Below are positions 8,109 to 15,964 of a stretch of DNA of 64,000 bases, one piece after another. This stretch comes from Hwanghaeella sp965227365. GTDB taxonomy: Bacteria; Pseudomonadota; Alphaproteobacteria; UBA8366; Aestuariispiraceae. Made by a program: the position numbers and the translations under genes. Every line of letters starts with the position of its first letter. The first letter of the stretch is position 1. The notes beneath the pieces were generated by a model. It made no database searches, had not been told where the DNA came from, and saw nothing but the letters and a program-made list of their open reading frames with translations. The DNA is taken from NCBI RefSeq assembly GCF_965227365.1, contig NZ_OZ245754.1, positions 124,001 through 188,000 of the forward strand, given 5' to 3'.

Positions 8109-9173
8109 ATGACGACGGCATTTTCCAACGCAGGCGCGGACCGCGCCCCATTCTCTTCCGCCCGGGCGGTCGGCCTCTGGCTGCTCGCCTGCTGCATGAT
8201 GGTTTTCGCGATGATGTTGATCGGGGCGATCACCCGGCTGACCGAATCCGGGCTCAGCATGGTGGAATGGCGCCCGCTGATCGGGGCGCTACCGCCGTTG
8301 AGCGAGGCCGAATGGCAGCGCGTCTTCGACCTCTATCGGCAGACTTCCGAATATCGGATCGACAATGCCGGCATGTCGCTGGACGAGTTCAAATCGATCT
8401 TCTGGTGGGAATTCATCCACCGGCTTTGGGGCCGCGCCATCGGCCTGGTCTTTGCCCTGCCGTTCTTTTTCTTCCTGGCGACGCGTCGAATTCCCGTCGG
8501 TTATACCAAGCATCTCGCGATCCTGCTGATTCTGGGCGGACTTCAGGGGGTGATCGGCTGGTGGATGGTGAAAAGCGGTTTTGTCGACCGTTCGGATGTC
8601 AGCCAGTACCGTCTGGCGGTGCATCTGGGCATGGCCTTTCTGATCCTGGCCTATCTGCTTTGGCTGACCCTGGGGCTGCTTTGGCCGGTGCCGCGGGACC
8701 AGGCGGCCGCCCCGCGGGGCGTAAGACGGCTCGGCGCCTGGTGTCATGCGGTGATCTTCTTCACGGTGATCAGCGGCGCGCTGGTCGCTGGGCTTAACGC
8801 CGGCCTGCTCTACAACGATTGGCCGTTGATGGGTGGAAACTTCATTCCCGAGGACATCGCCGCCCTGACGCCCGGGTGGCTCAACATGTTCGAGAATGAA
8901 GGCACGGTGCAGTTCGATCACCGGATCATGGCCTATCTGACGCTGGCCGTGGTGATGTTGACCTGGGTCTTTTCCCGTCGGGCCGATCTGGCCCCGCGCG
9001 CCCGGCTTTCGATCAATTGCCTGGCCGCCATGGTCTGGGTTCAGGTCGGCCTGGGTATTTCGACGCTGATCCTGATGGTGCCGCTGCCGCTGGCCGTACT
9101 GCACCAGGCCGGCGCGGCGACTAGCTTCTGCCTGTCCATCTGGGTGATGAAGGAATTGCGCGGCGCCCGATAG
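8109..9173 (+). CDS. ctaA: Heme A synthase (COX15/CtaA)
   Basis: A 354-residue integral membrane protein with about eight hydrophobic segments, in the two-fold repeated layout of heme A synthases. The signature RLTESGLSMVEWRP follows the first membrane helix. Heme-ligand histidines lie in EFIHRLWGR, LAVHLGMAF, QFDHRIMAY and VLHQAGA. It oxidises heme O to heme A for aa3-type cytochrome oxidase in the inner membrane. The ATG at 8109 gives the usual alphaproteobacterial length. A TTG at 8055 is in frame, but neither start has a clear ribosome site. No cytochrome oxidase genes are adjacent, a common situation for ctaA. Confidence 0.93.
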   Translation: MTTAFSNAGADRAPFSSARAVGLWLLACCMMVFAMMLIGAITRLTESGLSMVEWRPLIGALPPLSEAEWQRVFDLYRQTSEYRIDNAGMSLDEFKSIFWWEFIHRLWGRAIGLVFALPFFFFLATRRIPVGYTKHLAILLILGGLQGVIGWWMVKSGFVDRSDVSQYRLAVHLGMAFLILAYLLWLTLGLLWPVPRDQAAAPRGVRRLGAWCHAVIFFTVISGALVAGLNAGLLYNDWPLMGGNFIPEDIAALTPGWLNMFENEGTVQFDHRIMAYLTLAVVMLTWVFSRRADLAPRARLSINCLAAMVWVQVGLGISTLILMVPLPLAVLHQAGAATSFCLSIWVMKELRGAR

Positions 9174-9204
9174 CGGTTCCGCGCCGCTCCCCCGGACCCG
9201 GCGG

Positions 9205-11043
9205 TTACAAATTGTAGCCGACGCGGAAACCGCCCCAATGCTTGCCGTTGATGTAGATCGGCACGGACAGGTCCTTCATCAGTACATAGTTCCCGCCGCC
9301 CATATCGCGCAGGTAGGACTGGACCAGGTAGGGATCCGTGTTGCGCCCGGCGGCCAGCCCCGTGCGGTCCCCGAATATCCTGTGGTTCCGGCAGTTGGCC
9401 GCATTCCAGACCGGGTCGTCAGGCCGCTGCGGGTGGCAGTATTTCAGGTTATGGGTCGGCAGATAGCCGTTCCGGTCCACCGCCGCGCAGAAGATGATCG
9501 CGTCATGGCTTTCCATGGCGGGTTCCTGGATGGCAGGCAGTTCCTTGTCGGTGAATGCGGTGAAGCGGGTCAGATGTTGGATTGGATTGCTGCCGTCGAC
9601 CGGTTTGTAATCCTCGTCGAAGAAGTCGTCTTCCGACATCGTTCCGCTGTCCACGGCGCTCTGGAAAATCGCCTGTACCTTCCGGGCCGCTTCCGTGGCG
9701 ATCGCGATGACCGGCTGGTCCGGGGCGATGCTTCGTTCAGCAAACTGGGCAATCAACCGGTCCGACTGCGCGCTTCGATCGATCAGGAACCGGTGTCCGC
9801 CGCCCTCCAATCCGGCCAACCGCCCGCGTAGGGCCGCGACCGCCGGGATTTCGATGGCGACCGACGAGCCCTGCAGATCGGCAATCCGGTCGCAATGGAC
9901 GATTGCGCTTTCCAATGTCAGATCATAGACGCCGCAGGGGGCGGGTGCGCCATTCACCTCGATCGTGCCGGTCAGCGAGAAAGGAATGTCGATCTCGTTG
10001 TCCTTGTGGCCTTCCCGGGTGGCCGCGATGGCGACGCGCAAACGTTCCCCGAGCGCCGCGATATGCTGCGCCATCTCCGCCGTGGTCGTCTGTTGCGTTT
10101 CGCTGAGCCTTTCCGCGATAGAGGCCTGGCCGGCGACTTGGCTGACGCTTTCCGCAAGATGGCTGACAACAGACACGGTCTCGTTCGCGGTACGGCCGAT
10201 ACTCGTTATCGAGTCATGCTGTTCGGCGATCGCCTGTTCCACTTGTTCGGAATTGCCGGCCACGCCGTTGATCGCTTCGCCGATCCCGGAAATGGCTGAA
10301 ACCGCGGCTTCCGTAACATTCTGAATCTCGGCGATCTGATCGGCGATTTCCTTGGTGGCGTCAGCCGTCTGGCCGGCGAGCCCCTTCACTTCATTGGCGA
10401 CGACCGCGAAACCGCGTCCCGCTTCACCGGCGCGGGCGGCCTCGATCGTAGCGTTCAGGGCCAGCAGGTTGGTCTGGTTGGCGATGTCCTGGATCAGTTT
10501 CACGATATCGCCGATCCGGTCCGACGCTTGTGCCATCCGGCCGACGACTTTCGAGGCTTCATCGACTTTCGCCACGGCGGCATGGGTCTGAGCCAATGCC
10601 TGGGACACCTTGGAGGAAATCATCTCCGCCGACTGGTTCATGGTATCGGCCATGGAGGAGACCTTGTCGGCATCGGCCACGGTGACCTCCGCGTCCCGTT
10701 CCAGCGCCTCCACGAGTCCGTGAACCTGCCGGATCGCTTCCCGCATGTCGCTGGAAACCTCGTTGGCTTTGTCGCCGCCGGCCTTGACCTGTTGGACGGT
10801 ACCTTCCATCTCGCCGGCCAAGGCATCCGCCAAAGTCAATAATTCGCGTCTTTGCCAATATGCGTCCTGCCGCGCTTTCGTCAGCGCGTTGACGTCAGAA
10901 TCCGTGTTTTCCGAGGATGCCGGTGCATTGCCCCCTGTCGGGGCGCAGCCTGCCGAATTCCCTGCGCCAACAACCGTCCCCCCTTCGACTTTTCCCCCCT
11001 TACCGCGATCGGCATTCATGAATCCGAACATCTTTACATCCAT
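9205..11043 (-). CDS. Soluble methyl-accepting chemotaxis protein with C-terminal sensor
   Basis: A chemoreceptor of 612 residues with no membrane segment, so probably cytoplasmic. Residues 50-335 form the coiled-coil signalling module, with the conserved hairpin tip IANQTNLLALNATIEAARAG around 187-206 and GFAVVANEVK after it. Residues about 335-420 look like a divergent PilZ-type barrel (RLRVAI, then IPFSLTGTIEVNG). Residues about 450-612 match a C-terminal domain found in alphaproteobacterial receptors, with conserved GYLPTHN, CRNHRIFGDRTGLAA and MKDLSVPIYINGKHWGGFR. The sensor is thus C-terminal to the signalling helix, the reverse of classical receptors. A GTG at 11082 would add 13 residues; the ATG at 11043 is preferred only weakly. 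Confidence 0.9.
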   Translation of the reverse strand: MDVKMFGFMNADRGKGGKVEGGTVVGAGNSAGCAPTGGNAPASSENTDSDVNALTKARQDAYWQRRELLTLADALAGEMEGTVQQVKAGGDKANEVSSDMREAIRQVHGLVEALERDAEVTVADADKVSSMADTMNQSAEMISSKVSQALAQTHAAVAKVDEASKVVGRMAQASDRIGDIVKLIQDIANQTNLLALNATIEAARAGEAGRGFAVVANEVKGLAGQTADATKEIADQIAEIQNVTEAAVSAISGIGEAINGVAGNSEQVEQAIAEQHDSITSIGRTANETVSVVSHLAESVSQVAGQASIAERLSETQQTTTAEMAQHIAALGERLRVAIAATREGHKDNEIDIPFSLTGTIEVNGAPAPCGVYDLTLESAIVHCDRIADLQGSSVAIEIPAVAALRGRLAGLEGGGHRFLIDRSAQSDRLIAQFAERSIAPDQPVIAIATEAARKVQAIFQSAVDSGTMSEDDFFDEDYKPVDGSNPIQHLTRFTAFTDKELPAIQEPAMESHDAIIFCAAVDRNGYLPTHNLKYCHPQRPDDPVWNAANCRNHRIFGDRTGLAAGRNTDPYLVQSYLRDMGGGNYVLMKDLSVPIYINGKHWGGFRVGYNL

Positions 11044-11543
11044 CCCAGCGTAATTTTCTCCTGTTTGGGAAGGAAAACGCACAGCGCTTTGCCGAGCCTC
11101 CGCGTGTCAGCAGCGCAATTTTTTTATTTGTTTCAGGCTGTTTGGATCTCTGTCCGATTTCAGCCGTTACTGCCACAAGTATTATTTTTTACTGTATTAG
11201 TGTTATGTTAATTATTTGTGCAGACATCGTTTTACCTTCCCTTGTCACGCTTATCTTGTGGGGAGACCCAAACATTTTCAAATGTGATTCACCGGTTGTT
11301 TACGATTTCACGTCAAAATTGGCGGTAGTAGGGGAAACCTAGGGAAAAATTCGGCTCGAAGTGTGACGATCATCATACACCGGGCGGTACTTTCGGGATG
11401 ACCCTGGAACGGATTGGAAAGGTGAAGGCGCGTTTAGACGTATATCAGCGGACTATTCTGTGGTTCCATGGAAGTGCGTTGCGTGCCGTCTCATTTGGGG
11501 GAAGTCCCGATGATCGTGGACAGAGGCCGAGCCAAGGACGCCA
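11044..11543. other. Divergent, AT-rich intergenic region of 500 bp
   Basis: Lies between the chemoreceptor (leftward) and the PAS-GGDEF-EAL gene (rightward). Bases about 11115-11330 are clearly AT-rich relative to the surroundings and probably hold both promoters. No coding frame here has a ribosome site and recognisable sequence except the 13-codon frame at 11510-11551. A partial dyad GTGTGACGATCATCATACAC occurs at about 11369-11388. I could not assign a regulator. Confidence 0.45.
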
Positions 11544-11551
11544 ATGAGTAG
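11510..11551 (+). CDS. Possible 13-codon upstream ORF overlapping the next start
   Basis: ATG at 11510 is preceded by GGGGAAG with five bases of spacing, better than many genes in the window. The frame encodes 13 residues (MIVDRGRAKDANE) and stops with TAG at 11549-11551, overlapping the ATGAG start of the PAS-GGDEF-EAL gene at 11544 by eight bases in another frame. It could couple translation of the downstream gene. Short frames with good ribosome sites also occur by chance, so confidence is low. Confidence 0.3.
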   Translation: MIVDRGRAKDANE

Positions 11552-13301
11552 CAATACCACTACTCAGCACCCTGGCGGTTCGGTCATCAGGACAGATGTT
11601 TTTTCCGACGCGCGGGTTCGGCGCCACAACGGTGGCGACCGTCCGCAGGCCGTCCGTGACGTGAATCTGCTGCGCGCCGCTTTGGCATCTTCCGGGGATA
11701 TCGGATATGTCTGGGACTTGGTCGACGATTCCATCCAATGGATCGGCGATACCTTCCCCGTATTCGGTCCGACGCGGTCGGACTCCATTCGCGACGGCGA
11801 AGCCTTCAACGAATGCATAAATGTCGAAGACCTGTCCAAACGCTTGCAGAGCCTGAGCAGGCACCTTCAGGCTGGGGAGGCATTCGACTGCGAATACCGG
11901 TTGCGTCGCGAGGACGGCGAATTTGTCTGGGTGCATGACAAAGGGCGTGCGGACCTCGACGAACACGGCATTCCCGTTCGCCTGGCCGGTATACTGCGCC
12001 CGATCAACCGCCGGAAGCAGCAGGAAACCTTGCTCGAGCGCCGGGCGAGCTATGATGACCTGACCGGGCATCTGAACAAGACACGTCTGCACGAAGCGCT
12101 GCAGAACGCGTTTTCCTACAACAAGCGCTACAATGTGCCCGGCGGTTACCTGGCCATCGGAATCGACAAGCTGTCCATGGTCAACGAGGCCTATGGGCAC
12201 AAGATCGCGGATGCATTGATTGTCGGTGTCGGCCACCGCATCGAGCGCGCACTGCGCGTGACGGATCAGATCGGGCGCCTCGGCGGCGATCGGTTCGGCG
12301 TCGTCCTCGGCCAATGTGACGAAGCGGGCATGGTCACGACGTCCGAGAAGATTCTGGAAGCCCTGCGAGCGAGCCCCATCGAAACGCCGAACGGCAATAT
12401 CCATGTCACGGTTTCGATCGGCGGAACCGTTTTTCCCGGCCTAATCCAAACCGCGCAAGAGGCGATGACCGCGGCGGAAAGTGCGATGCAGGCGGCCAAG
12501 ACGAAAGGCCGGAACTGCTTCGTCTCCTATGAACTGTCCGAAGAACAGCGCCGCGTGCGCCGCGAGAACCTGGATATGGGTGAGCGGATCATGCAGGCGC
12601 TTGAAGACGACCGGATCATCTTCGCCTATCAGCCGGTCGTCGACAGCCTATCCAAGGAAGTTTCCTACTACGAAACACTGCTTCGGATGAAAGATCCGTC
12701 CGGTGACATCGTCTCCGCAGGTGCTTTCGTCCCGGTCGCGGAAAAGCTGGGTATCATGCGGTTCCTGGACCATCGTGCCCTGGAAATGGCCCTCGACGAT
12801 CTGGGCCGGTATCCGGACGTAATCTTGGCCCTGAACATTTCCAGTCTGACGGTTACCGACCAATCCTGGCTTCGCACCCTGGTGAGCCGGATAACCAGCA
12901 AGCCCAGTATGGCGGAAAGGCTGATCGTGGAAATCACGGAGACGGCCGCGCTGGAGGATTTCGAAGTGTCCGCCAGGTTTGTTTCCGCGGTCCGTGCATT
13001 GGGGTGCAAGGTCGCCCTGGACGATTTCGGTTCCGGCTATACCAGTTTCCGGCACATGAAGGCCCTGACCGTCGATGTTGTGAAAATCGACGGCGCCTTC
13101 GTCAAAGACGTTCATACCAACATGGATAACCAGCTCTTCGTGAGAACCCTGCTGGGGTTGGCGGATGGGTTTGGGTTGAAAACCGTTGCGGAATGCGTCG
13201 AGACGGAGGACGAGGTTCGCGTGCTCTGCGACGAGGGCGCAAATTTCCTGCAAGGTTGGTTTTTCGGCAGGCCCGATGTGGATCCGCCGTGGCGAACATG
13301 A
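11544..13301 (+). CDS. PAS-GGDEF-EAL protein, probable c-di-GMP phosphodiesterase
   Basis: A 585-residue soluble protein. A PAS fold of the PAS_3 type spans about 45-155 (VWDLVDDSIQWIG, EYRLRREDGEFVWVHDKGR). A GGDEF domain spans about 165-330, but its signature is GGDRF (247-251) and lacks the catalytic acidic residue, so cyclase activity is unlikely. The EAL domain (about 345-580) keeps the metal and catalytic residues: Glu377 in ETL, Asn431, Glu463, Asp493-Asp494 in DDFGSGY, Lys514 in KIDG, Glu550 and Gln570. ETL replaces EAL, a tolerated variant. The prediction is c-di-GMP hydrolysis controlled by the PAS domain, with the GGDEF domain perhaps binding GTP. AAGGA precedes the ATG. A neighbouring receptor suggests motility control. 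Confidence 0.9.
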   Translation: MSSNTTTQHPGGSVIRTDVFSDARVRRHNGGDRPQAVRDVNLLRAALASSGDIGYVWDLVDDSIQWIGDTFPVFGPTRSDSIRDGEAFNECINVEDLSKRLQSLSRHLQAGEAFDCEYRLRREDGEFVWVHDKGRADLDEHGIPVRLAGILRPINRRKQQETLLERRASYDDLTGHLNKTRLHEALQNAFSYNKRYNVPGGYLAIGIDKLSMVNEAYGHKIADALIVGVGHRIERALRVTDQIGRLGGDRFGVVLGQCDEAGMVTTSEKILEALRASPIETPNGNIHVTVSIGGTVFPGLIQTAQEAMTAAESAMQAAKTKGRNCFVSYELSEEQRRVRRENLDMGERIMQALEDDRIIFAYQPVVDSLSKEVSYYETLLRMKDPSGDIVSAGAFVPVAEKLGIMRFLDHRALEMALDDLGRYPDVILALNISSLTVTDQSWLRTLVSRITSKPSMAERLIVEITETAALEDFEVSARFVSAVRALGCKVALDDFGSGYTSFRHMKALTVDVVKIDGAFVKDVHTNMDNQLFVRTLLGLADGFGLKTVAECVETEDEVRVLCDEGANFLQGWFFGRPDVDPPWRT

Positions 13302-13303
13302 TT

Positions 13304-13334
13304 GCAGCCGGCCCGTATTGAGGGAGCCGGCTGC
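13304..13334. terminator. Hairpin between convergent genes
   Basis: GCAGCCGGC (13304-13312) and GCCGGCTGC (13326-13334) form a perfect 9-bp stem around a 13-base loop, between the stop of the PAS-GGDEF-EAL gene and the stop of phaR. There is no T-tract on either side, so it may act as an RNA 3-prime end stabiliser more than as an intrinsic terminator. Confidence 0.45.
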
Positions 13335-13371
13335 TCGAATCTATTCGCCGATGGCCTGATCGGCCCTGCGG

Positions 13372-13986
13372 TCAGGAAGACTTCTCACCGATTTTCTTGA
13401 GCTGCTGCTGCATCGCATCGATCTGCTTCTGCAAGGCTTCGATATCCGATGCCGCTTTGGCGGCGTCGCCGCCTCCGCTGGACGTGCCCGGCTGCGCGTT
13501 CTCCGCCCCGTTCTCGCCCTCGCCGCGCGGAGAGAAGAGCTGCATCGTCCGTTCGAACATAGCCAGGTTCTGTTTGCTCATTTCCTCGAACTGGCCGAAC
13601 GGAAAGACGGAGCCGAAAGTGTCTTCCATATAGTGGCGCATCTTTTCCTGATTTTCCGAGAAGGATTTCATGGAAAAGTCGAGATATTTCGGCAGCAGCA
13701 TCTGCTGCATGTTGTCGCCGTAGAAACTGATCAACTGGCGCAGAAAACCGATCGGCAGAAGGTTCTGACCCTTCGCCTCCTCTTCCACGATGATCTGCGT
13801 CAGAACGGAGCGGGTGATGTCTTCGCCCGATTTCGCATCGAACACGGCGAAATCTACACCGTCCTTCACCATCTGACACAGATGGTCCAAGGTGACATAA
13901 CTGCTCGTCGCGGTGTTATAGAGCCGCCGGTTGGCGTATTTCTTGATCTTTATCGGCGCTTTGGCGCCGGATACTTCATCAGACAT
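13372..13986 (-). CDS. phaR: Polyhydroxyalkanoate synthesis repressor PhaR
   Basis: A 204-residue protein with the conserved N-terminal DNA-binding region (KKYANRRLYNTATSSYVTL, residues 15-33; then HLCQMVKDG and FDAKSGEDITRSVLTQII) and the second PHB-accumulation regulatory region (LLPIGFLRQLISFYGD and MLPKYLDFSM). The C-terminus (about 170-204) is a charged coiled coil. PhaR represses phasin and pha genes and itself, and is released by binding to nascent polyester granules. It lies divergent to the PhaE-like/PhaC-like pair and upstream of phaA, exactly the context expected for its regulon. Confidence 0.95.
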   Translation of the reverse strand: MSDEVSGAKAPIKIKKYANRRLYNTATSSYVTLDHLCQMVKDGVDFAVFDAKSGEDITRSVLTQIIVEEEAKGQNLLPIGFLRQLISFYGDNMQQMLLPKYLDFSMKSFSENQEKMRHYMEDTFGSVFPFGQFEEMSKQNLAMFERTMQLFSPRGEGENGAENAQPGTSSGGGDAAKAASDIEALQKQIDAMQQQLKKIGEKSS

Positions 13987-14240
13987 ATCCTACCCTCACC
14001 GTACCCCATAAAAGTTGGGCGCCCGTCCATTCAGGGCTTTAGCTTTCGCTAAATTCGCTGCGATCTCAGTGACAAAGCCGGGTCGGGGCTTGTGCACTGC
14101 GACGTCTTTGTCTATCGCACCTGCGAAGTAATCTTCTCAAAGCCATAGCAGAACTATGCTAGTTCGCCAAGCAATGGCGAAAATGGGGAAAGTTGCAGCG
14201 CGTCGTTGTTATCGTCCTTGACGAGTGCGAGTATCGAAAT

Positions 14241-14603
14241 ATGACGGAACCACCTGATCATCACGAACTCGCCCGGCGCTATCTGGAACTGTGGCAGGAG
14301 CAGATTTCCGGGGCTGCAGGCGATCCGGCTGTCGCGGATGCGATGGCCAGAATGATGGCGGGATGGCAATCGGTCATGGGGCAGACATTCGGGCAACAAT
14401 CGCCAATGGGGCAGGGCGAGGGAGAAGGGCATGGCGCCACTGGACGGACCGCCGACACCGGCACCCACGAGGCTGGGCCCGCGGCCGCTCCCGCTGCATC
14501 TGGCGGCGCCGATGATGATGTACGCCAGCTCCTTGGGCGCATTGCCGATCTTGAAAGGCGGGTGGAACAGCTCGAACGCGCCGGCCGGAAAAAACAGGAA
14601 TAA
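14241..14603 (+). CDS. Small PhaE/phasin-like protein overlapping the synthase gene
   Basis: A 120-residue protein. Residues 8-50 are an amphipathic helical region (ELARRYLELWQEQ, AMARMMAGWQSVMGQTF) like that of polyester synthase partner proteins. Residues 52-90 are a Gly/Ala/Pro linker. Residues 93-118 (VRQLLGRIADLERRVEQLER) are a leucine-heptad coiled coil, as at the C-terminus of PhaE. The last 57 residues are encoded in DNA that also encodes, in another frame, the first 58 residues of the next protein. I chose the ATG at 14241; a TTG at 14193 is in frame, but the extension is not protein-like. The role as a granule-associated or synthase partner is inferred from context and helical pattern. 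Confidence 0.7.
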   Translation: MTEPPDHHELARRYLELWQEQISGAAGDPAVADAMARMMAGWQSVMGQTFGQQSPMGQGEGEGHGATGRTADTGTHEAGPAAAPAASGGADDDVRQLLGRIADLERRVEQLERAGRKKQE

Positions 14604-15771
14604 GGGAATCGGCTACGGCGACGGGGCCGATTGGGCTGAGGCGCTGTCTTCTATGATGGCTTCGGGGCCATTCGCCCTGGCGTCCGCCTTTCCGGAATCG
14701 AAATGGCCGGCCATGCAGGCGATCACCGCGCAAAGCGAGATGGCGGATCTCGTCGCGTCGATAGATGAAGAGTTTCGAGGCCAACTGGGCCGTATGCTGG
14801 ACGGCATCCTGGCTTATCACCATCACGATTATCGGCGGGATCTGAGCGATCCACCCGCGATCTGGCGCCGGGGATCCACCAGCCTTCATCGCTTCGCGCC
14901 GCCGGAAACGGGGAAGCCGGTACTGATCGTGCCGTCGCTGGTGAACAAGTCCTATATCCTCGACCTCAACAGCCGCGGCAGCTTTTGCCGAACCCTCGCC
15001 GATAAGGGAATGGTTCCCTATCTCGTCGATTGGGGGGAGCCAGGGACGGAGGAAACCGATTTCGGCCTGACCGACTACGTGAACCGGTTGAGCGAGATGC
15101 TCGCTGCCGTCGAGGAAGAGCACGGGCCGGATGTCCAGGTCTCCATGGTTGGATACTGCATGGGGGGCTTGCTGGCGCTTCCCTTGGCGATCCAGCGTCA
15201 AGACCGCATCGGCAAGTTGATTCTGATGGCGATGCCGTGGGACTTTCATTCCAGCAAGGCGCCCGGTCCGAATGCCTCCCAGATGCTGGTCAATGCGTGC
15301 GAGCCGGTTCTTTCATTATTCGGCCGGCTTCCCGTCGATTGTGTCCAGGCCATGTTCGCCGCCATCGATCCGTTGAACGCATTCCGGAAGTTTCAATATT
15401 TCGCGCGGCTTGATCCCGCATCCGGCAAGGCCCGTCAGTTCGTCGCATTGGAAGACTGGCTGAACGACGGCGTCTCGCTGACCGCGGCTGTCGCGCGCGA
15501 AACATTGGGCGGGTGGTACGCCGAGAACAGGACGTCCGCCCTGAACTGGCAGGTTGGCGGACAAACGGTGAACCCGGCGGATTATCACGGCGAAACCCTG
15601 GTGGTCATACCGAAGTCGGATCGGATCGTTCCGCCGGAAAGTGCCCTGGCCGTAACCGAGTTGCTGGAGGATGTTCGCCTGCTGCGCCCGGCGCTTGGGC
15701 ATATCGGCATGATGTCCGGGCGCAGGGCGGTCGAGCTTTGGGATCGCGTGGTCCGCTTCCTGGACGCTTAG
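14431..15771 (+). CDS. PhaC-like polyhydroxyalkanoate synthase (alpha/beta hydrolase fold)
   Basis: A 446-residue alpha/beta protein of the class III-like PhaC type. The N-terminal LGPRPLPLHLA segment (15-25) is conserved in this group, followed by PYRRDL-like HDYRRDLSDPP, VLIVPSLVNKSYILDL and PYLVDWGEPG. The lipase-like box GYCMGG puts the nucleophile at Cys243; Asp397 (PKSDRIVPP) and His424 (GHIGMM) complete the Cys-Asp-His triad. It would polymerise hydroxyacyl-CoA on granules. ATG 14431 has GGGAGAAGG six bases upstream. The overlap with the preceding gene is 173 bases out of frame, and the conserved PLPLHLA motif lies within it, which supports this start. A closely related depolymerase role cannot be excluded. 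Confidence 0.87.
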   Translation: MAPLDGPPTPAPTRLGPRPLPLHLAAPMMMYASSLGALPILKGGWNSSNAPAGKNRNKGIGYGDGADWAEALSSMMASGPFALASAFPESKWPAMQAITAQSEMADLVASIDEEFRGQLGRMLDGILAYHHHDYRRDLSDPPAIWRRGSTSLHRFAPPETGKPVLIVPSLVNKSYILDLNSRGSFCRTLADKGMVPYLVDWGEPGTEETDFGLTDYVNRLSEMLAAVEEEHGPDVQVSMVGYCMGGLLALPLAIQRQDRIGKLILMAMPWDFHSSKAPGPNASQMLVNACEPVLSLFGRLPVDCVQAMFAAIDPLNAFRKFQYFARLDPASGKARQFVALEDWLNDGVSLTAAVARETLGGWYAENRTSALNWQVGGQTVNPADYHGETLVVIPKSDRIVPPESALAVTELLEDVRLLRPALGHIGMMSGRRAVELWDRVVRFLDA

Positions 15772-15884
15772 ACTCCGGTGCTTTCGTTCGATTTAGCGAC
15801 TCTGCGTCACAAAATCCTTATCGTTCGATAAAGCGGCCATTGTTGTGGCACTTGTATAGGGGCGATATAGTCGCTGCTAATGGT

Positions 15885-15905
15885 GCGCTGCAAAATGCGC
15901 AGCGC
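15885..15905. promoter_or_regulatory. Candidate PhaR operator upstream of phaA
   Basis: GCGCTGC (15885-15891) and GCAGCGC (15899-15905) form a 7-bp inverted repeat with a 7-base spacer, about 60 bases before the phaA start. PhaR sites described in other alphaproteobacteria are TGC-rich dyads of the CTGC/GCAG kind but usually with a shorter spacer, so this is a candidate only. Confidence 0.4.
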
Positions 15906-15964
15906 GTAGATATCCACCGCGGCAAATCGTGCGCCGCGACGGGTTCAGCGAGGAGGGAAAAGAT

